A stretch of DNA of 58,060 bases. Origin: Armatimonadota bacterium (GTDB lineage Bacteria; Armatimonadota; JAAZEB01). The notes beneath the pieces were generated by a model. The model searched no databases, was not told the DNA's origin, and saw only the letters and a list, made by a program, of their open reading frames with translations. The stretch is taken from the NCBI GenBank assembly GCA_012512265.1, contig JAAZEM010000062.1, forward strand, positions 1 through 58,060, read 5' to 3'. The translations under genes were made by a program, and so were the position numbers. Shown here in pieces: positions 16,979 to 25,586 of this stretch (positions are counted from its first letter, which is position 1; each line of letters opens with the position of its first letter).

Positions 16979-18409
16979 CTATCCCCTCGCTACCCGGCCG
17001 AGCACTTCTCCAGTTGCGCCAATCAGTTCCACCGCCAGTGGCATCTGGCCGAGGGCATGCGTGGAGCAGGAGAGGCAGGGATCGTAGCACCGGATCGCCG
17101 CCTCCACGCGGTTGAGCATCCCCTCAGTCAGCTTCTTCCCATCCACGAACTCCCGGGCCACCTCGCTCACGGCGCGGTTCATCGCCCAGTTGTTGTGCCC
17201 GGTGGAGACGATCAGGTTCACGCTCTCCAGCCGGCCCGTGTCGTCCACCTGGTAGTGGTGGATCAGCGTGCCCCGCGGCGCCTCGACGACGCCCACGCCC
17301 TCGCGGTTTCTCACCGGTCCGATGGCAAGCGTCTCGGTCGCCGTGACCTCGTTATCGTTGAGAAGTTCGCGGGCGCGCTCGGCAGCGTAGAGGCCCTCAA
17401 TCGCGCGCGCCAGGTGGTAGAAGAGCGAGCCTTCCACCGCGCCCCCACGGCCCAGCGCCTTGAACTGCTGCCACTCCTCGCGCGCGAGCGGCGTCGAAAC
17501 GTCGCTGCACAGGTTGAGCCGGGCCAGCGGGCCGACGCGATACGCGCCCGTCGGAAAACCAAGCTTCCGATAGAAGGGGAACTTGAGGTAGGACCAGGGC
17601 ACCGTCTTCTCGGCGATGTAGTTCAGGTAGTTCGCCGGGTCGTAGTCCGGCTCCCACGGCCGGAGCTTCGAGTCGACCATGCGGATGCGGCCGTCGTACA
17701 GCTCCAGTTGCCCCCGATCCCCCACCAGGCCGGCGTACCCAGAGGGGAACGCGGCGAAGCTCTCCATCTGCTCGGCATTCGCCTCGGCATAGCCTTTGAT
17801 CACGGCGACGGCCATGCGCATTCCGTCGACGACGCCATCGATTTGCGAGCGGAGCTCGTCGCGATCCGCCGGATCCAGGCCCTTGTTGACGCTGTTTGGC
17901 GTGGCGGCGTCATAGGGATGGATCCGCTTGCCGCCGATCTTTCGGATCACCTCCTGCCCAAACTTCCGCAGGCCAATCCCCTTGAGCGCGAGCTCTGGGT
18001 TCGCCTGGATCACGCCGGTCACGTTGCGGATCGTGGGGTCGGCGTCGAAGCCGAGGAGCAGGTCCGGCGAGGCGAGGTGGAACAGGTGGAGCGCGTGCGA
18101 TTGAATGAACTGCCCCATGTGCATCAGCTCGCGAATCAGCCGGGCTGGCCGGGGCAGCTCCTGGCCCACGATCGCGTCACACGCCTTGGCCGAGGCCAGG
18201 TGGTGGCTGATCGGGCAGATCCCGCAGATCCGCTGTGTGATTTGGGGCATCTCGAAGAACATGCGCCCCTCGCAGAACTTCTCGAAGCCCCGGAACTCGT
18301 TGACGTGCATCCGGGCCTCGGTGACCTTGCCCGCGTCATCGAGATGGATCGTCACCTTGGCGTGGCCCTCGATGCGCGTGACCGGTTCGATGGTGATGGT
18401 GCTTGCCAT
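16979..18409 (-). CDS. [NiFe] hydrogenase large (catalytic) subunit, group 3 (HoxH/HydL-like), operon A
   Basis: Carries the Ni-Fe active site that splits or forms H2. The 476-residue protein has both nickel-ligand motifs intact: RICGICPISHH (C62, C65) and DPCLSCSTH (C445, C448, H451), followed by a 25-residue C-terminal tail of the kind removed by a maturation protease. It begins [17 protein letters not shown], typical of soluble cofactor-coupled hydrogenases (groups 3b-3d); with NuoE/F/G-like partners the NAD-coupled or bifurcating HydABCSL type fits best. The ATG at 18409 is preceded by GGAGGGAAGAGG. It is the last gene of operon A, separated from the small subunit by a structured 137-nt spacer. 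Close paralogue: 34527-35951. Confidence 0.95.
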   Translation of the reverse strand: MASTITIEPVTRIEGHAKVTIHLDDAGKVTEARMHVNEFRGFEKFCEGRMFFEMPQITQRICGICPISHHLASAKACDAIVGQELPRPARLIRELMHMGQFIQSHALHLFHLASPDLLLGFDADPTIRNVTGVIQANPELALKGIGLRKFGQEVIRKIGGKRIHPYDAATPNSVNKGLDPADRDELRSQIDGVVDGMRMAVAVIKGYAEANAEQMESFAAFPSGYAGLVGDRGQLELYDGRIRMVDSKLRPWEPDYDPANYLNYIAEKTVPWSYLKFPFYRKLGFPTGAYRVGPLARLNLCSDVSTPLAREEWQQFKALGRGGAVEGSLFYHLARAIEGLYAAERARELLNDNEVTATETLAIGPVRNREGVGVVEAPRGTLIHHYQVDDTGRLESVNLIVSTGHNNWAMNRAVSEVAREFVDGKKLTEGMLNRVEAAIRCYDPCLSCSTHALGQMPLAVELIGATGEVLGRVARG

Positions 18410-18546
18410 CCTCTTCCCTCCAGAGATGGAGCGCGAGGGGGCGATGGGCGATAGGAGGAGAGAGCGTCTTTCCCCGGCAGCTTCCTCTAAGGGCGCTGGC
18501 GCCTCCCGGGATGCCGCCGGGGATCCCCTCGCGTCCCGCACCTCGA
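18410..18546 (-). other. Structured intercistronic spacer between small and large hydrogenase subunits, operon A
   Basis: In a tightly packed operon this 137-nt gap stands out. Outer arms CGCGAGGGG (18432-18440) and CCCCTCGCG (18525-18533) are perfectly complementary, and CCCCGGC / GCCGGGG and GGCGC-TG-GCGCC form inner stems. Read on the coding strand it contains GGATCCCCGGCGG (plus-strand 18514-18526), which recurs as GGATCCCCGGTGG in the equivalent spacer of operon B (34453-34465). No ORF is credible here. Confidence 0.55.
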
Positions 18547-19083
18547 TCAGTCGTAGCGCAGATTCTCTCCCACGGGCTCGGGGAGCCGGCCCTCCAGGAG
18601 CTCCTTGATCGCCCAGCCGATCGCTTGCGCGGAAGGAGGGCAGCCTGGAAGGTAGGCATCCACCTTCACCACCTCGTTGCAGGCCCTGGTGCGATCCAGG
18701 AGCTGGCACAGCTCCGGATCCGAGGGCACTTCACCATCTACCGTGCTCGGGGTTTCGATGTAGGCTCTCTTCAGCGCCTCCTCCGTGCCAACGAGGTTGC
18801 GCATCGTCGGGATCCCGCCGAAACAGGCGCAGTCGCCAAGCGCCAGCAGGATTTGACACTTCTCGCGCATCTCCTTGAGCGTGTTGATGTTGGCGGTGTT
18901 GGCCACCGCGCCCTCGACAATGCCCACCGTTACCTCGGGAGGGTGCTTCAGATCCGTGATCGGGCTGGATGTGAGCTCGACCTCGCCCAGGATGGTGACC
19001 AACTCCTCATCAAGATCGAGCAGCGACATGTGACAGCCGGCGCACCCTGCCAGCCAGTCCGTCGCGATCTTCACTTTCGCCAT
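18547..19083 (-). CDS. [NiFe] hydrogenase small subunit (HoxY/HydS-like), operon A
   Basis: Electron-transfer subunit that holds the proximal [4Fe-4S] cluster next to the Ni-Fe site. At 178 residues it is the short, single-cluster form found in group 3 enzymes, without twin-arginine signal, so cytoplasmic. Cluster ligands are visible in GCAGCHMS (two Cys), GDCACFGG and [11 protein letters not shown]. The ATG at 19083 follows a GGGGGAGA ribosome site; a longer frame to 19110 is unlikely. It lies 36 nt after the NuoG-like gene. Paralogue in operon B at 33832-34371. Confidence 0.95.
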   Translation of the reverse strand: MAKVKIATDWLAGCAGCHMSLLDLDEELVTILGEVELTSSPITDLKHPPEVTVGIVEGAVANTANINTLKEMREKCQILLALGDCACFGGIPTMRNLVGTEEALKRAYIETPSTVDGEVPSDPELCQLLDRTRACNEVVKVDAYLPGCPPSAQAIGWAIKELLEGRLPEPVGENLRYD

Positions 19084-19119
19084 TCTATCTCCCCCCATCT
19101 TGTGCCGCATCTCGCTACA

Positions 19120-20895
19120 TCACGAGGACAACGCCATCAACACCTCGCTCTCATCGCGCGCGCCGGGCGGCGGCTCTATCGCCGCGCGGAGGTGGACCTC
19201 CTGGCCCTGCGCGTTGATCATCGTGCCGTTTTTCTCGAACCACGCCGGGGCTGGCAGGACCACGTCCGCTCTCTCCGTGAGCGGTGTACGGTAGGCGGAG
19301 TGGACCACGAGGAAGAGCTGGCCGTCCATCCGGCCCAGTGCCTCCAGGCTGAGCCCGGGATCATCGCCGGCCAGGCAGAGGATCGCCTTCGCCGCCCGCC
19401 AGTCGACTCCGTTGGCCGGGAGACCGGCTGCCGCCGCGCCTCGGCTGTTCGCCTTCTCGCCCAGCCGCAGTACGCGTGGCCAGCCCGCCTCCGCGCCAGC
19501 CGCGACATCCTTCAGGACGATCTCGCTCGCGGGCGGGCAGAGGAGGAAGAGGGGACGCTGGGCGGCCGTGAGCAGCGGCGCCGCCGGATTTCCCGCCTGG
19601 CCGAGCGTGCGCAACGCCTCCGCGAGCGCCGCGCCCTCCACGGGTAGATGCACCCGGGCGCGGCGAACCAGGCGCTTTGTCGCCGTGCCGATCAAGACGA
19701 GCGGCGTGTCGTTCTGCTCCACGGCCCGGTTCACCAGGAAACCGGCCACCTCGTGGTCCGCGGTGGCGTTCTCGCCGGCCAGGATGATCAGGTCGGCCGC
19801 CAGAATGTCTGGCATCGTCGCATCCGGCGTGCGGTCGAAGATGCCCTGGGCGCCTAGCGCGACCGCGTTCGTGGGGGCGAGGGCGGTTTCGGCGTAGGAT
19901 CGGAGCGCGGCCAGCGCCTCGGTATTCAGGCGCGCGCTGGCGACGCCGAGGACTGAAGAGGCGCCGTGCGTCTCTAGCGCCTTCGCCAGGCCCTCCCGGG
20001 CAAGGGCAATCGCCTCGTCCCAGGAGACGGGTTGCAGGGCGCCGTTCTCGCGCGCCAGCGGTGTTCGCACGCGTTCGCGCGCGTCGCCCAGCGATTCGTA
20101 GCGCCCCTTCTTGCACAGGAGCCCGGTGCCATCCTCGGGTGAGACGGTGGCATCCACGCGCAGCACCTGGCCTGAGCGCGCCACTAGCTCGACTTGGCAC
20201 CCGAGGCTGCATTCCGGGCAGGTGGAGCTCACCAGCGTGCAATCCTCTTTCCGACCGCGATATGCCGAGCGCTTATCGAAGAGCGCGCCCGTCGGGCAGA
20301 CCTGGACGCACGTCCCGCACGAGACGCACGTCGAGTCCGCGAACGCCTCGCTGCCATCCACAGTGAGGATCGAGCCGATCCCACGCTCGCGGATGCCGAG
20401 CGTGTGGTTGGCAACGAGCTCGCTGCAGGCGCGGAGGCACCGCCGGCAGAGGATGCACCGGTTCTGGTCGAACACTTTGTGCTCGTGAGAAGTGTCGGCC
20501 TCCATACGGGGAAAGAGGCTTGGGTAACGCACGTGGTCCATGCCGAGGCGATAGGCCAGGTCTTGCAGCTCGCAGTCGCCGCTCGCGGCGCAGAACATGC
20601 AGTAGTGGTTGCGCTCGGCGAAGAGGAGCTCGAGCGTGGAGCGGCGGATCGCGGTGAGGCGATCCGATTCGGTGGTAACCGCCATGCCTGGCTCGGCGGG
20701 AGTGGTGCACGCGGTGACGACACGGCTATCCGCCAGCTCGACGATGCACATGCGGCAGGTGCCGATATCATGCACGCCCTTCAGGTGGCACAGCGTGGGG
20801 AGATCGATCCCGGCGCGTTCGCACACGGCGAGGATCGTATCGCCCTGCTGGCCTGTCGCCTCCTTGCCGTTGATCGTGAGAGTGATCTCGCTCAT
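19120..20895 (-). CDS. NuoG/HydA/HoxU-like iron-sulfur subunit, operon A
   Basis: Multi-cluster electron conduit between the diaphorase module and the hydrogenase. The 591-residue protein begins with a plant-type [2Fe-2S] domain ([16 protein letters not shown], then C at TACTTP), the His-Cys cluster [12 protein letters not shown], two [4Fe-4S] clusters ([23 protein letters not shown]), and the NuoG-type fourth motif CPECSLGC...LLCKKG. Residues about 280-590 are a shortened molybdopterin-oxidoreductase-like fold, without sign of a Mo site, ending at [20 protein letters not shown]. It is 160 residues shorter than its operon B paralogue. Its ATG overlaps the stop of the NuoF-GltD gene by 4 bp (ATGA), so the two are translationally coupled. 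Confidence 0.93.
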   Translation of the reverse strand: MSEITLTINGKEATGQQGDTILAVCERAGIDLPTLCHLKGVHDIGTCRMCIVELADSRVVTACTTPAEPGMAVTTESDRLTAIRRSTLELLFAERNHYCMFCAASGDCELQDLAYRLGMDHVRYPSLFPRMEADTSHEHKVFDQNRCILCRRCLRACSELVANHTLGIRERGIGSILTVDGSEAFADSTCVSCGTCVQVCPTGALFDKRSAYRGRKEDCTLVSSTCPECSLGCQVELVARSGQVLRVDATVSPEDGTGLLCKKGRYESLGDARERVRTPLARENGALQPVSWDEAIALAREGLAKALETHGASSVLGVASARLNTEALAALRSYAETALAPTNAVALGAQGIFDRTPDATMPDILAADLIILAGENATADHEVAGFLVNRAVEQNDTPLVLIGTATKRLVRRARVHLPVEGAALAEALRTLGQAGNPAAPLLTAAQRPLFLLCPPASEIVLKDVAAGAEAGWPRVLRLGEKANSRGAAAAGLPANGVDWRAAKAILCLAGDDPGLSLEALGRMDGQLFLVVHSAYRTPLTERADVVLPAPAWFEKNGTMINAQGQEVHLRAAIEPPPGARDESEVLMALSS

Positions 20896-23800
20896 TCGGC
20901 CTTCCTCCGCTCCAGATCGCAGCGCAGGCAGCGCCGGGCCTCCCGGCGCGCCACCTCTTCGGAGAGCGCCTGCTCGATCTCCAGGAAGTCGCGTGCGCGT
21001 GCCTCCGGCGGCAGTTCTCCTGCCTTCGCTCGTGGCACCGACGCGTACGCCTCCATCTCGTAGGTCAGGTCAAGGACGCGATAGTCGGGCCACATCTTCT
21101 CCGGTGCGGGCTGTTTTCCTTGCAGATAGGCATCGACGAAGAGCGCCACCCGGTTGCCCTGGCCTACCGCCTCGACCACCGTGGCCGGGCCGGTCACTGC
21201 GTCGCCGGCGGCGAAGACCCCGGGCAGCGAGGTCATCATCGTGGCGTCCACGGCCAGCGCGCGCGCTTGACCATCGGCCGCGGGTGCCAGGCCGCTCACG
21301 TCGGGCACCTGGCCAATCGCCGGGATCACGACGTCCACCTCGAGGTCGAACTCGGCCCCGGGTGTGGGCACCGGCTTGCGCCGGCCGCTCTCGTCGAACT
21401 CGCCCAAGACCTGGCGCACGCAGCGCATGCTCTCGACGCGCCCGTTCCCGATGATGGCGCTCGGGTTGGCGAGAAAGTGCAGGCGCACGCCTTCGGCTTC
21501 GGCCGCGTCCACCTCCTCGGCGAGCGCCGGCATCTCGTCGCGGGTGCGCCGGTACACCAGATGCGCCTCGGACGCGCCCAGGCGGATCGCGGTGCGCGCC
21601 GCGTCCACGGCGGTATCGCCGCCGCCCACCACCGCCACGCGCTTGCCCTCGAGGCGCGGCGGGTTGCCGAGCGCGACGTCGCGCAGGAATCCAGTAGCGG
21701 AGATCACGCCCTCGCGATCCTCGCCCGAAATCCGCAGGCGCCGGTCCTTGTGCGCGCCAATCGCAAGCACGACCGCGTCGCACCCGTCGCGCTCCATCAG
21801 CTGCTCCAGCGTGAAGTCGCGGCCCAGGCGTGAGTTGAGCCGGATCTCGACGCCAGCCCGCTTGATGTGCTCGATCTCCGCGCGGAGGACGTCCTTGGGC
21901 AAGCGATAGTCCGGGATGCCGACGGCCATCATGCCGCCCGCCACGGGCAGTGCCTCGTGGACGACGACCTCGTAGCCCCATTGCGCAAGCCGGAGCGCCG
22001 CGGTGAGTCCGGCCGGCCCCGCGCCAATCACGGCCACCTTCTTGCCTTTGCTCGGCATCCGCTCGGGCGTCCACGGGTTCTTGAGCTCCTGATCGGCCAT
22101 GAACCGCTTCACCTGGCGCACGGCGACAGGGGCGTCGATTTCGCCGCGCCGGCACTTCTGCTCGCAGAAGGCGGGGCAGACGCGCCCGCAGATCGCGGCG
22201 AAGGGGTTGCGCTCGCGGTGAACCGCCAGGGCCTCCGCGTACTTCCCCTCGGAAACGAGCATCAGGTAGGCGGGCACATCCACGCCAGCCGGGCAGGAGT
22301 TGACGCACCGCGAGTGGACGAGCGCCGTGCACTTGCCAGCGGGGCAGCGTTTCTCGCGGATATGCGCCAGGTACTCGTCGCGGAAGTGGGTTACCGTGCT
22401 CCGGACCGGGCTGGGCGTCAGCTTGCCGAGCGCGCAGAGAGAGCTCTCGGCCATCACGTGCGAGAGTTCCTCGATCCTGTCGAGGTCGGCCTCGGTGCCC
22501 TGGCCCTCGGTGATCCGCGTGAGCACGTCGAGGAGCTGCTTGCCGCCGACGCGGCAGGGGGTACACTGCCCGCACGACTCGGCGGCGGCGAAGGTGAGGA
22601 AGAACTTCGCCAGCTCCACCATGCAGGTGTCTTCATCGACGACGATCATGCCGCCGGAGCCCATGGTGGCGCCCGCCGCGGTCAGCGAGTCGTAGTCGAT
22701 TGGCGTGTTGAGGAGCGACGCGGGGATGCACCCTCCGAGCGGGCCTCCCGTCTGCACGGCTTTCAGCTTGCGCCCGCGCGGGATCCCGCCGCCGATGTCG
22801 TAGACGATGTCGCCCAGGCTGATTCCCATCGGCACCTCAACTAGGCCGACGTTGTTCACCCGGCCGGAGAGGGCAAACACCTTCGTTCCTTTGCTCTTCT
22901 CCGTGCCGATCGATGCGAACCACTCGGGGCCCTGGGTGAGGATCGGCGGGATGTTGGCCCACGTCTCGACGTTGTTGATGTTCGTCGGCTTGCCCCAGAG
23001 GCCGGAGACGGCGGGGAAGGGGGGGGCGGGGCCGGGGCTCGCCGCGCCGGCCTTCAATCGACGCGATGAGCGCCGTCTCCTCGCCGCAGACGAACGCGCC
23101 CGCGCCCTCTTTGATGCGAAGATCGAAGGAGAAGCCGGTGCCCAGGATGTTTTCGCCGAGGAGACCATACTCCTTCGCCTGGGCGATCGCGTGCTTCACC
23201 CGCTCCACCGCGAGGGGGTACTCGGCGCGGCAGTAGAGGTAGCCTTCGCGAGCGCCGATGGCGTACGCGCCAATCGTCATCCCCTCCACGACGCTGTGCG
23301 GGTCGCCCTCCAGGATGCTGCGGTCCATGAACGCGCCCGGATCGCCCTCGTCGGCGTTGCAGATGATGTATTTCGGCTGGCCGGGGGCCTTGCGCGTGAA
23401 CTCCCACTTGAGCCCGGTGGGGAATCCGGCGCCGCCCCTCCCGCGCAGGCCGGAGCGCTTGATGGCGTCGATCACCTCTTCGGGTGTCATCTCGGTGAGT
23501 GCCCGGCCCAGGGCTTCGTAGCCCCCGCGGGCGACGTATTCCTCAATGACGGTGGGGTTGATCACGCCGCAATTGCGCAACGCGATGCGCACCTGCTTGC
23601 CGTAGAACGGGATCTCCTCGTAGCGTGGCAGCCGGCGCTGTGTCTCCGGCTCCTGGTAGAGCAGGCGCTCGACCAGGCGGCCCTTGATCAGCGTCTCCTC
23701 CACGATCTCCGGCACGTCTTTGACGCCGACATGGCAGTAGAAGATGCCATCCGGGTAGATGACGGCCACCGGGCCGAACGAGCAGAAGCCGCGGCAGCCC

Positions 23801-23943
23801 GTGCGCACCACCCGTATCTCATCGCCCAGGCCGCGCCGGCTGATCTCCGCAAGCATCTCTCCCGCGATATCTTCCGGATCGAGCGTCTTGCACCAGGTGC
23901 CGGCGCAGATGGCGACATGGGCTCGGTACAGCGGTTCGCTCAT
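20892..23943 (-). CDS. NuoF/HydB-like flavoprotein fused to NfnB/GltD-like NADPH domain, frameshifted, operon A
   Basis: Diaphorase subunit with an added second dinucleotide module. Read with one correction it is about 1,016 residues: thioredoxin-like [2Fe-2S] domain (residues 1-85), NuoF FMN/NADH core ([28 protein letters not shown]), SLBB, [4Fe-4S] motif [12 protein letters not shown]. In place of the usual 2x[4Fe-4S] tail comes a full GltD/NfnB module ([28 protein letters not shown] motif [19 protein letters not shown] motif [17 protein letters not shown]). The frame breaks in a run of eight G at 23019-23026; deleting one base restores [11 protein letters not shown]. It may be a sequencing error or a real disruption: the downstream fragment (to 20892) is open to 23168. 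This fusion suggests that operon A handles NADPH as well as NADH and H2. Confidence 0.88.
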
Positions 23944-23953
23944 TTGCGTCCTC

Positions 23954-24340
23954 CTATCCGAAGCTCGTGGTCCTCCCTACCACCCATTCCTCGACGGGCT
24001 GGCCGCGGAGGATGTGCTCGGAGATGATGCGCGGCACTCTCTCCGGCGTAACCTTCCCGTAGGTGATCCGCGCGCCGCCGGCCTGGACGATATCCAGGAG
24101 TGGCTCCAGCGCGCACATCCCGATGCACCCGACGGTGGTGACGTGCGCCTCGATATTCTCCTTGTCGAGCTCCTCCAGCACGGCGCGCATCACCTCGCGC
24201 GCGCCGGCGGCGATCCCGCAGGTGCCCATGCCGATGATGATCTTGGTGCCAGTGGCTTCCCGCACCCGGATGTCCCGATGCGCCTCCTCCCGCAGGCGCC
24301 TCAGGTCATCGAGCGACTTCAGCGTCTTTGTCTCACTCAT
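23954..24340 (-). CDS. Thioredoxin-like [2Fe-2S] ferredoxin-domain protein, operon A
   Basis: A small (128-residue) thioredoxin-fold protein of the type that accompanies NuoE and NuoF subunits in HydABC gene clusters. Three cysteines sit at family positions in MGTCGIAAGA and GCIGMCALEP, consistent with iron-sulfur or redox function. Its ATG (24340) overlaps the stop of the upstream HATPase gene (TGATG), with AGGAGGAGA just before, so it is translationally coupled. It precedes the NuoF-GltD gene by 10 bp. Its paralogue in operon B (29310-29678) has lost all these cysteines. Confidence 0.88.
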   Translation of the reverse strand: MSETKTLKSLDDLRRLREEAHRDIRVREATGTKIIIGMGTCGIAAGAREVMRAVLEELDKENIEAHVTTVGCIGMCALEPLLDIVQAGGARITYGKVTPERVPRIISEHILRGQPVEEWVVGRTTSFG

Positions 24341-24987
24341 CAATTCTCCTCCTGGGGGAGAGCGGTCCGCGGTGGCTCGTGCTCCCGTTCAACTATCGGT
24401 GTTCCGGAGCTCTCGGCGGCCGGCGCCCGCGGCGATGTGGGCCGGGCCTCTCCGAGCGCGTGGAGCTGCTCGTCCAAATACTCGCGCAGCCAGCGCGCGA
24501 CTGCCGGGTGGGCGAGTGAGGTTTCGCCCGCCAGCTCTCGCGCCCGCGCGGCGCTGAAGCTGAAACGGCGCCCGTCCACCTCATGCTGATACTCCAGGTC
24601 GATCTCCGGCGCCGCGGCGATCAGCGTGACCAGCGTGGCCGCCATGTCGCCCATCGGCTGGCGGTCGACGTGGCTGGCGCGCAGCCAGGCGGTGATCGTG
24701 GTGCCTTCCCCGGAGCGCGAGTGGACCACGAGGTCGCCCTCGCACGCGCGCGCGGCCTGCGCCAGCATCGGAAGGCCAAGGCCCACCCGGCGGGTGGGGC
24801 GCGTTGTGTAGAAGGGATCGGTCGCCCGGCGCGCCTCCTCCGGATCCATCCCGCGCCCGTCATCGATGACGCGGATCGTGATCCGGTCAGCTGCGCTCTC
24901 CTCGGTCACCTCGATGCGAAGCCGGCGGGCGCCCGCCTCGAGCGAGTTGAAGGCGATATCGAGGATGTGTTCGGCCAGCTCGCGCAT
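24340..24987 (-). CDS. Orphan GHKL/HATPase_c ATP-binding protein, operon A
   Basis: A 215-residue protein with a histidine-kinase-type ATPase domain and nothing else of a sensor kinase. The N box (HILDIAFNSLEAGA), G1 (DDGRGMD), F-box-like DPFYTT and G2 (VGLGLPML) are all present in residues 1-110. No phospho-acceptor His domain, membrane segment or receiver is present. The C-terminal half is shared only with the operon B copy. Genes like this sit regularly between the NuoE-like and NuoF-like genes of HydABC hydrogenase clusters in Thermotogae and Firmicutes (recollection), where their role is unclear; regulation or assembly are both possible. Confidence 0.88.
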   Translation of the reverse strand: MRELAEHILDIAFNSLEAGARRLRIEVTEESAADRITIRVIDDGRGMDPEEARRATDPFYTTRPTRRVGLGLPMLAQAARACEGDLVVHSRSGEGTTITAWLRASHVDRQPMGDMAATLVTLIAAAPEIDLEYQHEVDGRRFSFSAARARELAGETSLAHPAVARWLREYLDEQLHALGEARPTSPRAPAAESSGTPIVEREHEPPRTALPQEEN

Positions 24988-25017
24988 CGCTGTGCCCCGA
25001 TCCCTTCTGCCAGGCGG

Positions 25018-25536
25018 TCACGCGCTCGCCGTGGCTTGAGCCTCCTGGCGCGCCTTGGACTCCTCAAGGGCTTCGTCGAGGATCTGCTGCACCTTCTCCG
25101 GCGTGGCCCGCCCGACCACCTGACCGTTCACCACCGCGACTGGCGAGATGGCGCACGCGCCGAGGCAGTAGACCACCTCCAGGGTGAACTCGTAATCCGG
25201 GGTCGTCTCGCCCGGCTGGATGCCGAGCGCGCGCTGCGCCAGCTCGATCGACCGGCCGGCGCCGCCGACATGGCACGCCGTGCCATCGCACAGCCGGAGG
25301 AGCGTCCGGCCGCGGCGCGTGAGCGAGAACTGCGAGTAGAAAGTGGCGACGCCCACGACTTCCGATAGGGGCATATCGAGCCGGTCAGCGATGTGTGCGA
25401 GTGCGCTCTTTGGCAGGTAGCCAAAGCTCTCCTGAGTTTTCTGAAGGACCGGGATGAGCGAGCCGTGCCCTCTCCCGACGCTGTCGATGAAGGCGTCGAT
25501 CCCGCTCAGATCGAGGGTTTCCGCTGCTTCCGCCAT
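25018..25536 (-). CDS. NuoE/HydC-like [2Fe-2S] subunit, operon A
   Basis: A 172-residue thioredoxin-like [2Fe-2S] protein of the complex I 24-kDa family, partner of the NuoF-like flavoprotein. The N-terminal helical part includes SFGYLPKSALAHIADRL and GVATFYSQFSL; cluster cysteines are in CDGTAC and CLGAC, with the family GRATPEKVQQIL tail. It follows the extra large-subunit-like gene by 50 bp. The ATG at 25536 has AAGGAG upstream; the frame open to 25572 is not family-like. Paralogue at 28300-28773. Confidence 0.94.
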   Translation of the reverse strand: MAEAAETLDLSGIDAFIDSVGRGHGSLIPVLQKTQESFGYLPKSALAHIADRLDMPLSEVVGVATFYSQFSLTRRGRTLLRLCDGTACHVGGAGRSIELAQRALGIQPGETTPDYEFTLEVVYCLGACAISPVAVVNGQVVGRATPEKVQQILDEALEESKARQEAQATASA

Positions 25537-25586
25537 GGCCACTCCTTCCTGCGGCCCGCCTCCGGGCCGCACGCCTGCGCCCCGGC

